A stretch of DNA of 64,000 bases. It comes from Apium graveolens (taxonomy: Eukaryota > Streptophyta > Magnoliopsida > Apiales > Apiaceae). Both the position numbers and the translations under genes were made by a program. The notes under the pieces are model-generated. The model was not told the DNA's origin. It saw nothing but the letters and a program-made list of their open reading frames with translations, and did not search any database. Below, one piece after another: positions 22,232 through 34,933 of this stretch. Position 1 is the stretch's first letter; every line of letters begins with the position of its first letter. The stretch covers positions 1 through 64,000 of the forward strand of contig NW_027420769.1 of assembly GCF_009905375.1 (NCBI RefSeq). Direction: 5' to 3'.

Positions 22232-22549
22232 TGTTGGATTTATTTTAATATGAAACTTGTTTCTTTATTTATTTGTTTTCATTATTCAGTAACTTGCATG
22301 CTAGTTTGATTTAGTCGTAACTGTGCGGAGAGTTTCCAGGAGAAGCAGGATAGACTTAGAGATCATGTAGGAGTAGTTTGTTTTAGTAGTTCCTTGTTTG
22401 TAGCCATTTTTCTTTATCTGCATATTCTATATAGTGTACTTCATGAAATAAGAAATATGAACACAGCTTAACGCAAGTCTCTTTTGTTTTTTTTCAGTTT
22501 ACGTTCAAACAATTGTATCTGCATAGTTTCAGCTTATTTGTTTCCAATA
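22232..22549 (+). repeat. Copia 5' LTR, copy B
   Basis: A 318-bp LTR, TGTTGG to CCAATA. It differs from its 3' partner by a handful of substitutions (for example ATATGAAAC versus ATATAAAAC and TATAGTGTA versus TATAGAGTA). Confidence 0.97.
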
Positions 22550-22551
22550 TT

Positions 22552-22563
22552 TGGTATCAGAGC
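22552..22563 (+). other. Primer-binding site, copy B
   Basis: TGGTATCAGAGC, complementary to the 3' end of initiator tRNA-Met, two bases after the LTR. Confidence 0.92.
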
Positions 22564-22577
22564 TTAGGTCTCATTGT

Positions 22578-25500
22578 ATGCCCAAGTATATGCCAAAGAT
22601 GACAACAGAGACAAATAAGCTCAAAGAGGGTGCGATTGGTTTAAACTATCCAATGCTGGCAAGAAGTAACTACACAGCCTGGGCACTTAAGATGAAGGTG
22701 TTCATGAAAGCACAGGGGGTGTGGAATGCAGTGGAGAAGAAAGAGAAAGGAGGTGTGGTTGATGACAGACAAGACAAGATCGCCCTGGCCACAATATATC
22801 AGGGAATTCCTGAAGATGTCTTGTTGTCTCTGGCTGATAAGGAAACAGCAAAGGAAGCCTGAGAGGCCATTCAGACTATGTGTCAAGGTGCGGAGCGTGT
22901 GAAAAAAGCCAAGGTTCAGACGTTAAAGAGTGAATTTGAGTCGCTGTGCATGAAAGACGGTGAAATACTAGATGACTTATATTTGAAACTGAACGGAATG
23001 GTGACAAACATACGTGCACTAGGGGAAGAAATCAAGGAGAGTTATGTGGTTAAAAAGCTGCTCCGTGCGGTGCCATCAAAGTTTCTGCAAATTGTTTCCA
23101 CCATAGAACAATTTGCTGATCTGGAAACGATGTCTGTAGAGGAGGCCATAGGATCGTAAAAGCTCATGAGGAGCGAGTGAAAGGGCAAGCAGGTGAAAGT
23201 GATGGACAACTCCTACTCACAGAAGAAGAGTGGTCTAAGAGGGAAAATGCCGAAGGAAAACTGTTACTAACTAGAGAGGAATGGATTAAAAGAAATGGCA
23301 ATAAAGGGGCAGCTGAGGGATCTTCAAACCAGAGGTTTCGAGGAAAGGAAAGCACTCGTTGGGGGCGTGATAAGAGCAGAATACGGTGTTACAACTGTAG
23401 TGCATATGGGCACTATGCCGCTGAATGCAAAAAACCACGACGAGAACGGGATCAAAAACAGGAAGTGAACATGGCCCAGATCAATGAAGATGAACCTGCA
23501 CTATTACTGACAGAACACAGCGGGAAGAGGGACGATATGATGTTGTTGAACGAAGAAAAGGTGGTCCCAAAATTGGGTCAAGGTGATGATCGTGTGGAAT
23601 CAAATCTGTGGTACTTGGATAATGGGGCGAGCAATCATATGACCAGACTTCGTTCAAAATTCAGGGAGTTGGATGAAAATATAACTGGACAGGTGAAGTT
23701 TGGTGACGGATCAACGGTAGATATCAAAGGAAAAGGCTCTATTAGCTTCGTGTGCAAAAATGGAGAAAGACGTACATTGCATGAGGTATATTATATTCCT
23801 TTACTTCGTAGTAATATAATTAGTCTCGGGCAACTGTCTGAGGATGGAAATAGGGTTGTTCTGAGTGGAGAGTTTTTGTGGGTACATGATGTTCAAGGAA
23901 AACTCCTCATGAAAGTAAAGAGGTCACCAAACAGGTTGTATAAAATGATCATTGAAACAGAGAAGGCAGTGTGCTTGAAGCTGAAAGCTGAGGAATTGTC
24001 GTGGTTGTGGCACTCTCGGCTGGGTCATGTAAACTTTCCAGCCTTGTCTCTAATGCACTCAAACCAAATGGTATATGGTATGCCAAAATTTTCTCCGCCG
24101 AAGGGCGTGTGCACAGGGTGCTTAATGTCAAAACAAGCAAGAAAGTCTTTCCCACCAAAGGCCAACTATCATGCAAAAATGGGATTGGAAATGGTGCATG
24201 GTGATTTATGCGGTCCTATATCCCCAACCACGTCCAAAGGTAACAAATATTTCTTACTTCTTGTTGATGATTTCAGTCGTTGGATGTGGGTTTATATGCT
24301 TAAGAGTAAAGATGAGGCATTGGCTATATTTAAGAAATTCAAGGCACATGTGGAAAATGGAACAACCAAAAGAATAAAAGTGTTCAGAACAGACCGTGGG
24401 GGAGAGTTTTGTTCTCAAGATTTTAAAGTGTTCTGCGAGGAAAGTGGTATAACACGGCATTACACGGCTCCGTACTCCCCCCAACAGAATGGAGTAGTGG
24501 AGCGCAGGAACCGCACTGTTGTCGCCATGGCACGAAGTCTGTTGAAACAAATGGGGTTACCATTAATTTTGTGGGGAGAGGCTATAAGGCACTCGGTTTA
24601 TCTACTCAACAGATTATCTACTCGCTCAATGAATGAACGAACCCCATATATATGAGGCATGGAAGGGAACAAAACCAGGCATTGGGCATGTAAGGGTGTT
24701 TGGTTGTTTAGCTCACATGAAAGTTTCTGGGAATCACTTAAAAAAATTGGATGACAGAAGTAAAGTGATTGTGCATTTAGGTAATGAACCTAGAACCAAA
24801 GCATATCGCTTATACGATCCCAAGAATAACAACATACTGGTGAGCAGAGACGTAGTTTTTGAGGAGGAAAAAACGTGGACATGGAATCAAGGCCAGCAAA
24901 CTGAATTGATGGAACATCAACACACTTTCACTGTTGTTGATGGTTTTACACAGGATGAAATGGTTGAAGCAGATGCACATCAGACGGATGCAGACTCTGA
25001 TGGTGATGCAACAACGCCCCAGTCACAAATATTCACACATGGATCCAAAAATGAAGATGCAGAAAATAGCAGTGAGCCAAGGAGGTTCAAGTCCATGGTT
25101 GACATATACAATGAAACAGAAGAAATCGAATTGGATGATGAATTACTTCTCATGGGCATTGATGAGCCGAGAAATTATAGTCAGGCTGCTAAAGAACGTA
25201 ACTGGAGGCAGGCAATGCAACAAGAGATGGATTCGATCGAACAAAATAATACTTGGAAGCTGACAGAGCTACCGGTTGATCGAAAAGTGATAGGGCTCAA
25301 GTGGATTTACAAAATAAAGAGAGGTGAGGATGGGGAAATTATAAAGTATAAAGCACGACTCGTGGCCAAGGGGTATGTGCAGGAACAAGGGGTAGACTTC
25401 GATGAAATTTTTGCCCCAGTTACCAGACTTGAAACCGTTCGCTTGTTGTTAGCACTAGCAGCAAAGTGTGGCTGGCAGGTACATCATTTAGATGTGAAGA

Positions 25501-26705
25501 CTGCTTTTTTGAATGGTGAAATACGAAGTCTATGTAACACAGCCAGAAGGGTTTGTTAAAAGTGGGCAAGAGCATCTGGTATATAAATTGATAAAAGCCC
25601 TTTATGGTCTACGTCAGGCACCGCGTGCTTGGTACGCTAAACTGAACAAAAGTCTCGAATGTATGGGCTTCACAAGGTGTCCACACGAGCATGCAGTTTA
25701 TACAAAATGCAAAGGGGGAGAAGTTTTTGTCGTTGGTGTATACGTAGATGATCTTTTGATCACAGGGACGAGTGTTACTGCTATCAATGAGTTTAAACAG
25801 CAAATGAACAGCAAATTCGAAATGAACAACCTGGGTAAACTGTCTTACTACTTGGGAATAGAGGTAAAACAAGGAGAAGGATATATTGAGTTGAAGCAGA
25901 CAGGGTATGCCAAAAAGGTGTTGGAAAGAACAGGACTGGGAGAGTGTAATCCTACAAAATTTCCAATGGACCCAAAGGAACGTATTACTAAGGATGAAGG
26001 AGGTATTCAGGTAGACTCAACGGAGTACAAGAGCATGGTTTGGGGGCTTCGTTATCTTGTTCACACACGTCCTGACATAGCGTATGCGGTGGGAATGGTA
26101 AGTTGATTCATGGAGAAACCGACGGTGCTGCACAAAAATGCTGTGAAACGTATACTAAGGTATGTGAAGGGGACCTTGGATTTTGGTCTGGTATATTCGA
26201 AAAACAGCGGCAACAATATGCTCGTGGGCTATTCAGATAGTGACTTAGCTGGGCAAACGGACGACAGGAAAAGTACAGGGGGCGTGGCTTTTTATCTGAA
26301 TAATAGCTTGATCACCTTGGTGTCACAAAAGCAAAGATGTGTTGCTTTGTCCTCATGTGAGGCTAAATTCATGGCAGCCACTGCTGCTACTTGTCAGGCC
26401 ATCTGGCTGAGAAATTTGCTGAGTAAAATAACAGGAGAAAATGTTGGTCCAGTCATTCTGTATATCGATAACAAGTCTGCTATTGATCTAGCTAAGAACC
26501 CGGTCTTCCATGGAAGAAGCAAGCATATAGATATACGCTATCACTTCATCCGTGAATGCGTTGAGCGTAGGGAATTGTTATCAGGCACGTGAGCTCAAAT
26601 TTGCAGTGTGCAGACATTCTAACAAAGGCACTCAGTACTGTTAAGTTTGAAAGAATGAGAAAGTTGTTGGGTGTCAAAGAGCTGGAGAAACAAGTTTCAA
26701 ATTAA
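22578..26705 (+). pseudogene. Copia gag-pol polyprotein (best-preserved copy), copy B
   Basis: Gag starts MPKYMPKM, followed by SNYTAWALKMKVF. The CCHC knuckle CYNCSAYGHYAAEC lies near 23385, protease WYLDNGASNHM near 23610, the integrase finger and core (HSRLGHVN, GDLCGP, FRTDRGGEF, GVVERRN) at 24010-24510, reverse transcriptase WIYKIK to YVDDLLITG at 25305-25765, and RNase H SDSDLAG and DNKSAIDLAKN at 26235-26500. Lesions: TGA for Trp at 22861; TAA plus a lost base at ~23157; a frame slip in the TATATA run near 24650; a frame slip near 25520; TGA for Arg at 26104; and a slip near 26572. A 492-codon block (23177-24655) covering knuckle, protease and integrase remains open. Confidence 0.93.
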
Positions 26706-26714
26706 GGGAGAGAT

Positions 26715-27032
26715 TGTTGGATTTATTTTAATATAAAACTTGTTTTTTTATTTATTTGTTTTCATTATTCAGTAACTTGCATGCTAGTTTGATTTAGTCG
26801 TAATTGTGCGGAGAGTTTCCAGGAGAAGCAGGATAGACTTAGAGATCATGTAGGAGTAGTTTGTTTTAGTAGTTCCTTGTTTGTAGCCATTTTTCTTTAT
26901 CTGCATATTCTATATAGAGTACTTCATGAAATAAGAAATATGAACACAGCTTCATGCAAGTCTCTTTTGTTTTTTTTCAGTTTACGTTCAAACAATTGTA
27001 TCTGCATAGTTTCAGCTTATTTGTTTCCAATA
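26715..27032 (+). repeat. Copia 3' LTR, copy B
   Basis: A 318-bp LTR preceded by the polypurine tract AAGGGAGAGAT (26704-26714) and followed by target-site repeat ATAGC (27033-27037). Confidence 0.97.
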
Positions 27033-28544
27033 ATAGCTTTATGGACCTACACTTTGCCCACTCCTGAGTGCATGTTAATGTTAGTGTGCAAACTCTAATT
27101 TTTCTCTTTTTTAATGAATGACTGACAGATGGTTGCAGAGAATCGAGAATGGACAGGTTAGTTTTCAAATTGACATAAATGTCTTTTGATTGTCTGGGGT
27201 TGTAGAAACTAGTGTTTTTCAAAGTGCGAATTCCCTTGCAGATAACCGTTGATGGCACGATTGTTACAGACCCTATCAAAGTTCTAAGGTATTGTGGTAT
27301 ATTGGTTTGATTTAGTAGTTAGTACATCTTTGTACTGTTTTTTGATAAGCTTGATACTAGTGCTGCTTCAGAATTGCAATATCATCGAATTCCTTGGAGA
27401 GAACCTGATGCACCATACTTGCTTGGAGTTCTATTTGAAGATGATCATTTGGTATATAACAAACTTCAGTCTCATCGTCCAGAGTATAATATATATAGTT
27501 GCATATTTTTTAAAGTTTAAAGTCTATGTATGCAGATTAATAGGAAGTTAAATAGGGTGCATTTAAGTCTTATCAGATATTTATCTGAATTTATTGTTTT
27601 ATGGCCTTTCTTTGGTTCTCCTTCTGTTTCCCAGAAGAAGTTGTATTGTAATCTTCTATTTTACTTTAGGGTCCACAAGTATGACGAAAAGAAAAACCCT
27701 TTGCAAGCTATCTTACAAATGTGGCTCTAATGAGATGATTTGTGTGTAAACATAAGATATATAGATGTCAGGTTCACTTATTTGATGGTTTCTTGTTTAA
27801 TGTTGAGGTGTATATATTGTATGCAGATTGCACTAGACAAGCCATCCGGTCTCCAAGTTTTACCGGGAGGACTATTCCAGCACCGGACTGTTTTGACTCA
27901 ATTACAGTGGCACGCAATCAAACAAAGTTCTATATTTGCATGTCAACAGACAAACCCTGTCCCTGTTCATCGTCTTGGAAGAGGTACATCAGGTATGTTC
28001 TCAGTATCATATCTGTATCTGACCAAATTAAGCACAATTAAGATTATAGTTGAAATTTTGTATTTAATTAATAAAATAAATAGTATGAAATAATATTGAT
28101 GATTTTCCGAAGTATATGGCCGGAGATAATAATGGTTAAAAGGTACCATTGTGCTTTTAAGAAATGCATTCATGTATTTGGATTTTGGATACATTACTTT
28201 ATAGTTGGAGGACGGCAAGAATTTCTTTTATTTCTTGCCTCATAACCTATGGAGGCTGTTAGACTATTGTGACTTATTTGTGGATAATATTCATACTAAA
28301 TCTTTACTTGTGGTGAATTTAACTAATTTTTAATCTTTTTATGTAAAATAAAAAATGGTAATCCTGCAATTGTCTTCCCCCTCCCCCTTTTTTTGTCTTA
28401 GGAATATTGCTTTGTGCAAAGACAAAGCTTGCAAAAGCTCGTATATCCGCATATTTTGCAGATGGAACCTCAACTCTTGGGAGTACTTGGTCAGAGACAT
28501 GCTATACTATTTTCGTGCACTTAAAAATGCTTATTTGTGATTGA

Positions 28545-29926
28545 TGTCCAAGTGCAATTATGTCTTACCTCTAGAAAATAGTCAAATGATAGTATTTTCT
28601 TATTTTCGATCAGTTGTTTGATTTAGAAAAATATATTACTGATTTATTTATTTATTGGCTCCATTTGTTTACAGGAAAATAACCTGAGTTTGGAAAATAA
28701 GTTTTTGGAATATTATTTTCTAAGATCCCACAAGATTTTCTGAAAAATAATTTAGATTCCTTTGTAAAGTTCTAAATCATTATTTTAATGAACTGTTCCA
28801 AGAATCTTGAAATTGTTTACCCTAATATGATAACAGTTTCCGAATATCCTCCTTAGAAATACATTTTATTATATTTGAACTACACAGAAATCAGGATTCT
28901 GTTTGTCTTAGACCAAACAAATGGCTAATCATAAATTTGTTTTAGCCAAATTAAACAGACTTTAGAAGATCATTAAAATATATTCTGAATCGATATTTTT
29001 TGCGAAACTGATGTAGCTCAGGTCCAAAATATTTAGGTGCATGGCATGCTTAGCTAAAAAAAAATAACTGTATGAAGTTGTTTTTGTTGGTGGTGTTGAC
29101 AACAAATCTTCCTATAGTTGTGAACCCTTTGGAGTTAAGTTCATCTGTTATTATATAAGTTTAAATACTGAATCTTTTCTTTCAGTATGTGGCAACCACG
29201 TAGTATAGATAATAGTATAGATGAGTATTTTAACAATATACCTTTTAAGTTTTAACAGTTTATTATATAACCTTTAAAAGCAAATTTATTAATAATATAA
29301 CAACTGTTGTTGGGGGTTCGGAAAAAGTAGTGTTTAACCAAATTATAAATTATACTCCATTCTAATTATTATAGTAAGCCATAAATATAAACATTCATAT
29401 CGCGAAGTTTTAAAACACTAGTGGGAGGACCAAGCTGGATTTTATTTGTATCTTGGGAACAAACATTTTTAATTATTTCGAGTAACCGGGAAGCTTGGAA
29501 CATCCTCATATTTCTTCCTTCTTTCTTTTTTTCCCATAAAAGTAGGTGATTAAGATTAAACAGAAAAGTTTTACTAAAGATTAAACATAACTTATTGAAT
29601 CTAATTAGAATTTATATTTCAAAATGTTATATAATCTATTACATTTTTTATATACATTTTTAATTACTCCTGTAGTTTCATGTTAGTAATTTCATCATAT
29701 GCGTTAAATATGATTCATTAAATAATTCATATACTAGTTATTAAGAGTATCAAAATTATATATTATTAAGAGTATCAAAATTATATTTTTTAAAAATAAA
29801 TATATTATCAAATTAATAAATTATTTGCAAGATAAAATCTTGGACATATTATATATTAAACTTACAAAACAATTTATTTGTTAACAACTAATTTAGTTTA
29901 TAAGTTGAAAATCGTATGAATCAAAA
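28545..29926. other. AT-rich non-coding stretch, copy B
   Basis: Same as 6161-7542, with a couple of substitutions near 28807 and 28931. No exon of the missing pseudouridine synthase C-terminus is visible. Confidence 0.6.
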
Positions 29927-29927
29927 T

Positions 29928-30289
29928 TATTGGTTGAAATCATTTTATAAAATATGAGTAGCTAGTTATAAATGCATATCTTGTAATCTATATTGGTCAA
30001 AATCATTTCGTTCATATCGCTTCAACTTCATATTTGAGTCGTTGAAAGTATTTATCATGCGGTTCATATTGGCGATCCACGTGATAAGTTTTAATTGGTC
30101 AAAAGTATTTTGTGCGGATTGCTCTTGCATCATATCTGAGTCATTCATTAAAATTGCTTATCATGTGGTCCATATATTCGTGGACAGCGATCCGCGTGAT
30201 AATCTTTTATTGGTCAAAATTGTTTTGTGCGGATCGCTTTTGCATCTTGCATATCAAGCGATCCATATTCGTGATACACGTTCAATTCT
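29928..30289. repeat. Tandem array with G-box-like cores, copy B
   Basis: Equivalent of 7544-7905: three units beginning TTGGTCAAAA at ~102 and ~115-bp spacing, with CCACGTGATAA and CCGCGTGATAA cores and a TATA-like CTATAAATTA downstream. Confidence 0.6.
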
Positions 30290-30581
30290 GATCTTAACCG
30301 TTGGTTGATTTTTGTCAAGCACAACTCATGTTACTCCTATAAATTACTCATCTTGTTATCCTCGTGTAGAACTTGTATTTTAACTCTTTTTCTCTCCCCC
30401 TACTTCCCATTTAACACATCTCTTTAATTTTTTCGGTGAACTTTCCATATCCTTCTACAAGTTTACTGTTGAATATTCAAAGTACGCTCAAAAATCATGC
30501 ATCCAGTAATCTTAAACACTATTTATCCCTCAAAATTTGGGTAGATCAAAGAGGATTGTTTATGATACATCAAAAAAAATT

Positions 30582-30883
30582 CTAGGTGGAGAAAGACTTT
30601 GAGGGAGCGGTATCCAATTCTTCCTCCAATGCTTCTTGGACTAAACGCACTTCCCTTGATAACATATTTCTTCTAGTGTACGCCCTGTCAGAAATCACTA
30701 ATGAGATTTTCGACAACTGGGACTGCAACTTCTTCATACTTACATGCCATAAGCAGAGCTGTGATCCCAACTAGCTGGAGCTTTTTACGTACCACAGGGT
30801 GAATGGCCAAGAACCTATCAATTAGATTCACAGTGTCAAGTACAGGGTCTCCTGCATCAGCTCGAACTTGAAGTGGATCTGCT
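30582..30883 (-). pseudogene. B-type cyclin pseudogene fragment, copy B
   Basis: Same frameshifted cyclin-box remnant as in unit A ([57 protein letters not shown]). The shared frameshifts show it was already a pseudogene before the segment was duplicated. No start codon region, destruction box or cyclin C-domain is present. Confidence 0.8.
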
Positions 30884-31043
30884 CATTCCATGATATAGTT
30901 AACAATGTTTGCTGTATAGTACTTCAAATTGTAAAAGACAATAATGTTTAACACCAACCTCAATTGCTGATATTGACATCACTGCTATTCTTCCAAACAT
31001 ATTTCGCTGATAAAGTTCCCAAATTTCTTGTTGAACATAAAAA

Positions 31044-31716
31044 TTTTGTAAACAGTTTAAGTATAATCTGCACATGTATACATACAGGTATTTTTGATCT
31101 CTTGTTGCTACATATGCAAATTTTATTGCAGATATCCTGTCCCTCTTTGCAATTATGACTAATACACATGTAATTAGTATACATAAAGAAATAGCAATTG
31201 TAGATACATTAAAAGATGACAAATGCAATTTCCTATGTCGGATGCACATATAATTGTGCTTCCTTATTTGTAATTATTCAACAGTCAATATTTTTAATTA
31301 CAAAGTACATTCGTGAAAAGATTTAAGCATGTTACTAAGCAATATTAGCAAATTTACTTGTAAACAAGTTGCAATTACTTTGAAAATTGATAATACCTTT
31401 CAAGATATGTCATCCTACGTTTAATTGATAGCAACTCAATTAATTATATAAACTATTTCAACATATTGATAATGATAACCAATAAGTATAATGCTAATAG
31501 ATTAAAAAACTAAAGACATGTCGAGAATTACATGAACCCGTATTAATAGGTAAATACTAATAAATCCAGGTCAAGTAACTAAGACAAAGTTTTTTTTTTG
31601 CCCAGTAATTAACACAATGTTAATATAATATAAAAACAGCCATAAAGTACATGTAAGAGTTCCTAATTTCATCGTAATAAAATCAAATCCCAACAAATTT
31701 CCCTATCGCACAGTAA
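31044..31716. other. AT-rich spacer, copy B
   Basis: Equivalent of 8661-9333; nothing recognisable. Confidence 0.5.
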
Positions 31717-32253
31717 TTAGTACAGCGATTTAACAATACTAAGAACTTCTTCTTGATTCTCACCCTGCTGAATATAAAGTTTAGCCAGCTCTAACCTATC
31801 CCTGTACTCGGGTTTTTTCTCGGCCATGTTGCTTAGCAGGCGATTTATCTTTTCCCGTATATATGGCGAGCGTACTGTGTTAAACTCATATTCAACAGCA
31901 TTACCCTTCTTTTTTGTAATCTTTAAGTTTTCTCGCATGCCCGATTTAACCAAAGCATAACGAAATCGATACTGGCTAATTCTTACCGCTGGAGTAAGGA
32001 TGGAAGACGGGTCTTGAAAGCGAAAGCAGATGGAAGGCTTACAGCATGTTCCATAGTAGTGTCCGAGAAGAGTGCGTAAATTGACAAGGCTGCATGATTC
32101 TTCTGGGGTTATTTTTGGGCTTGGCATGACAGGTTTCGAAGTGTTGGTGCTCTCGCTTATAGTGAGGTTCATTAAGGCATTGATGGGATGGCTAAAAGAA
32201 TCTGTTATTGTGAGTTTTTCGAAAGCTGCGATGGCAGGAGCTACGTAATCCAT
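31717..32253 (-). CDS. Unrecognised 178-aa protein, intact ORF, copy B
   Basis: The same predicted protein as at 9334-9870, with no amino-acid change seen. The start is the first ATG after the TATA-like element at 32317-32329, with a leader free of upstream ATGs as far as I can read. It has a Ser/Thr-rich N-terminus, a basic middle (LKITKKKGNAVEYEF) and a charged helical C-terminus (NRLLSNMAEKKPEYRDRLEL). The function is unknown to me. It is the only intact non-transposon ORF of this length in the unit. Confidence 0.55.
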   Translation of the reverse strand: MDYVAPAIAAFEKLTITDSFSHPINALMNLTISESTNTSKPVMPSPKITPEESCSLVNLRTLLGHYYGTCCKPSICFRFQDPSSILTPAVRISQYRFRYALVKSGMRENLKITKKKGNAVEYEFNTVRSPYIREKINRLLSNMAEKKPEYRDRLELAKLYIQQGENQEEVLSIVKSLY

Positions 32254-32316
32254 CTAGAATGAACTCGATAGATGCTCAGAATTTACTTGATGATGTTCGA
32301 TAAAGGCTTCATACAA

Positions 32317-32329
32317 TATATATTTATAG
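32317..32329 (-). promoter_or_regulatory. TATA-like element upstream of the 178-codon ORF, copy B
   Basis: CTATAAATATATA on the minus strand, ~65 bp before the start codon, as in unit A. Confidence 0.5.
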
Positions 32330-32335
32330 AGACTT

Positions 32336-34038
32336 TTAATAGTCCGACTATGCTTAGGAATCAGGCTCCTCCTGTCCTGTGTTTACCGATCGATCTATGG
32401 TTTGGATTTAACATTTAACTAAAGTAAAAAGCCATGCTAGGCACGGGTCTCTATTTTTATCGAAATATTATTTCGAACGAATTTACGTCTATGAGAAATT
32501 AATTTTCGAATACAAGAAATGATTATTTTAACTTTATTTTATATTCATACATCAATTACGTAATAATGAATGATATATTTTTATAAATTTAATTACATTT
32601 CATAAAAATTTAAATAAATAAATATGCAATTAAAATGAGATGACATAAAGGTCATAACTGTATTTTCTTAATTTTTTTTCGTTTCAAACGTATAGACAAC
32701 TTAAGTGGTGAAAATTTATTTTTGTCGTACAGTTTGATTCTGGCTCACCCCCGATAATTTTAATATTAGATACTTAGTTTAAGGCAGATAAACATAATTA
32801 CTAATAAAATTAAAACTATACTATTATCACAAAAATACTTGAAGTTTGTTTATACGGATATGCATTGGGCCACATCGTGATCAGGAAGTGTTATTTGATC
32901 CCCAGACTCACCCTACACCCCGAATGAATATTCTATTCCTTTCCAGTCCTCACTCGACTCGAATGGGGAATCCTGCGAGAATTCTTGATATAATTAAAAA
33001 TAATAATCATGTATTTTTATTTTTATTTTTTTAAAAAAAATCTACTAATTCGTATTATACAAAAATATTAGTAATATCTCATATTTTTAAAATCAAATCA
33101 TATTAAAATTGATTTACAATATAAAAATATGATAAATTAAAATTCAGACAAATATTTCTCAAAACAAAAGGGCAAAATTGATTTACATTTTTATAATTTC
33201 TCAAAACAAAAGGGCAAAATTGTGATTTCACGGCCATTAAAATGGCTCTTTTTACCCTTAATTGACATATAATATATAGTAGGAGAAGTTTGTTAAATTT
33301 ATTTAATATTAGTTAAAGTTTCAATTTATAATGACATAATAGAATGCTTTTTTGGTAAGTTACCTTTAGGAATCAAAGTTTTGATCTTATACTTTATATC
33401 AATAGATAAAAACCAATACATAAAAATCATGGATTACATATAAAATAAAATATTATGTTACATTTAAATAAATTTTAATTACTATTTTATAAGAATAATG
33501 TATTTTTTTTTAAAAATAGTTTCAAAAAAAATTATAAACAATTTTGTAAAAATAATTTCCTTTTTTTTCAAGGTTGTAACTTTTTTTTTGAATAATTAGG
33601 CTAATATATAAGTGTTTTATTTAGGGATGAACATGAATAAAGCAATCGACTACAATTCAAAATATGCTAAGAAATAATTATTTTTGACAAATATGAATTA
33701 TAACCTTACAAATGAGTAACCGTTCTTAAAAAAAATCAAAATTTTTGGCAAAACGACAGTCGTATCCAGAATTTGGGACGACAAATAATAAAATTTTAAT
33801 TTGAACTCAGAGCAAAGAAATAATTTAGTTGAAGAAAAAATCGTAAATTTGTATTTGATATTAAAAATGCGCAAAAGTCTTATCGGTTCAGGTTTTATTC
33901 AATTTTTAAAAAGTCCAATTTTTAAAATAAATAGGGTCAGACTTTTTTAAAATAGTGTCGGGTCGACTTCCTATTAAATATGAGATCTATTTTAGGTCTG
34001 TGAGCAGATTGGGCCGGATTTTATCCGTGTTTTTCTTA
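32336..34038. other. AT-rich non-coding stretch, copy B
   Basis: Equivalent of 9953-11655, including the twin TTTCTCAAAACAAAAGGGCA repeat near 33161 and 33199. No genes. Confidence 0.5.
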
Positions 34039-34502
34039 TCTATACTATTATATTAAAGATGAAACCATGAAAGTTTGGTGGATAGTAGGTTTGGTCACCA
34101 TAATTATAATAATATTTAAAATAAAACACTCTCATAAATAGATAAATATTCATAACAGAATTATAATATGACTAATAGTTTTTGTTAAAATAAAATAAAA
34201 TATAAAATTCACCCTGCTGGACTAAACAAAATTATACTATTGATCCAATTTTAAATAAAAAATTAAAAAAATTACATATAGTTAGTTGGATTTAAAGAAT
34301 CGGGCTAAAATTAAATAATAAAAATTATTGTTCCCGCTAAAAATATTATATTATTGGACCGGACTATAACAAAAGAAAATTTTTGGGGTCGATATAATGT
34401 CATAAAACTAAACCAAAATAATCAATATTATCCATCCGGTCTAAAATAAAATAATAATCACCACGGACTAAAATAAAATTAAACAAAATTGTAAGTATAA
34501 TT
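34039..34502. repeat. Diverged direct repeat, member 1 (Helitron-like start), copy B
   Basis: Equivalent of 11656-12119. Opens TCTATACTATTATATTAAAG. Confidence 0.45.
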
Positions 34503-34933
34503 ATAAACATTGTACACACAAGTAAACTATCAAACTTCCGTATTTTTACTATAAGGGTCGGATCCTTCTTATCCCACTCTTCTAAACTTATATTATACAT
34601 ACTAATGAATTAGATACATGTTAATTTTTTTTTAATTTTATTTATCGTAGGTAACCCGCAGCCACTACCCTTAATATAATAATTATCTTTAATTTGAATT
34701 TAATTTTAGTGTAAATCGATAATATACATTATTTTTTTTAGCCACATGCCCTTTATCTACCAAATCCAGCTAATTACATCTAACTTTTTTTAATTTTATT
34801 TTAGCTTGGTGAATATTATTATGTTTTAAATCGAATAAATAATATATTTTATTTTGTTTTAGCATATTGGCATTATATCGATCAACGAATTACCTTTCAA
34901 ATTTTGATTTTGTTTCTAACCCGATTCAGCATT

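Larger units (their letters stand above)
22232..27032 (+). mobile_element. Ty1/copia LTR retrotransposon, complete structure, copy B
   Basis: A 4801-bp element with 318-bp LTRs (TGTTGG...CCAATA), tRNA-Met primer site, gag-pol, polypurine tract and 5-bp target-site duplication ATAGC. It sits in sense orientation in intron 2 of the pseudouridine synthase gene. The two LTRs differ at about six positions by eye, so it is not a very recent insertion. The coding region has at least five lesions and cannot move by itself. Confidence 0.97.
21546..28544 (+). pseudogene. RNA pseudouridine synthase (RluA family, RPUSD5-like), exons 1-7 with copia in intron 2, copy B
   Basis: Exon 1 is 21546-21624, starting at the ATG of MRTIGEPWPELNDGL, with a GT donor. 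Exon 2 is 21717-21774 (LTLIHFYSTKYKSSAPLQG). Exon 3 is 27129-27156, exon 4 27242-27288, exon 5 27361-27451, exon 6 27827-27992 (KPSGLQVLPGGLFQ, HRLGRGTSG) and exon 7 28402-28489. All phases agree. The exon 2/3 join needs an intron that starts AT (ATAATCC) and ends AG, and the 4.8-kb copia lies inside it. The N-terminal half of an RluA-family synthase is therefore complete, but the C-terminal half after exon 7 is missing and the frame ends at 28542. The usual catalytic Asp of HRLD is Gly. Probably a truncated gene copy, possibly still transcribed. Confidence 0.8.
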
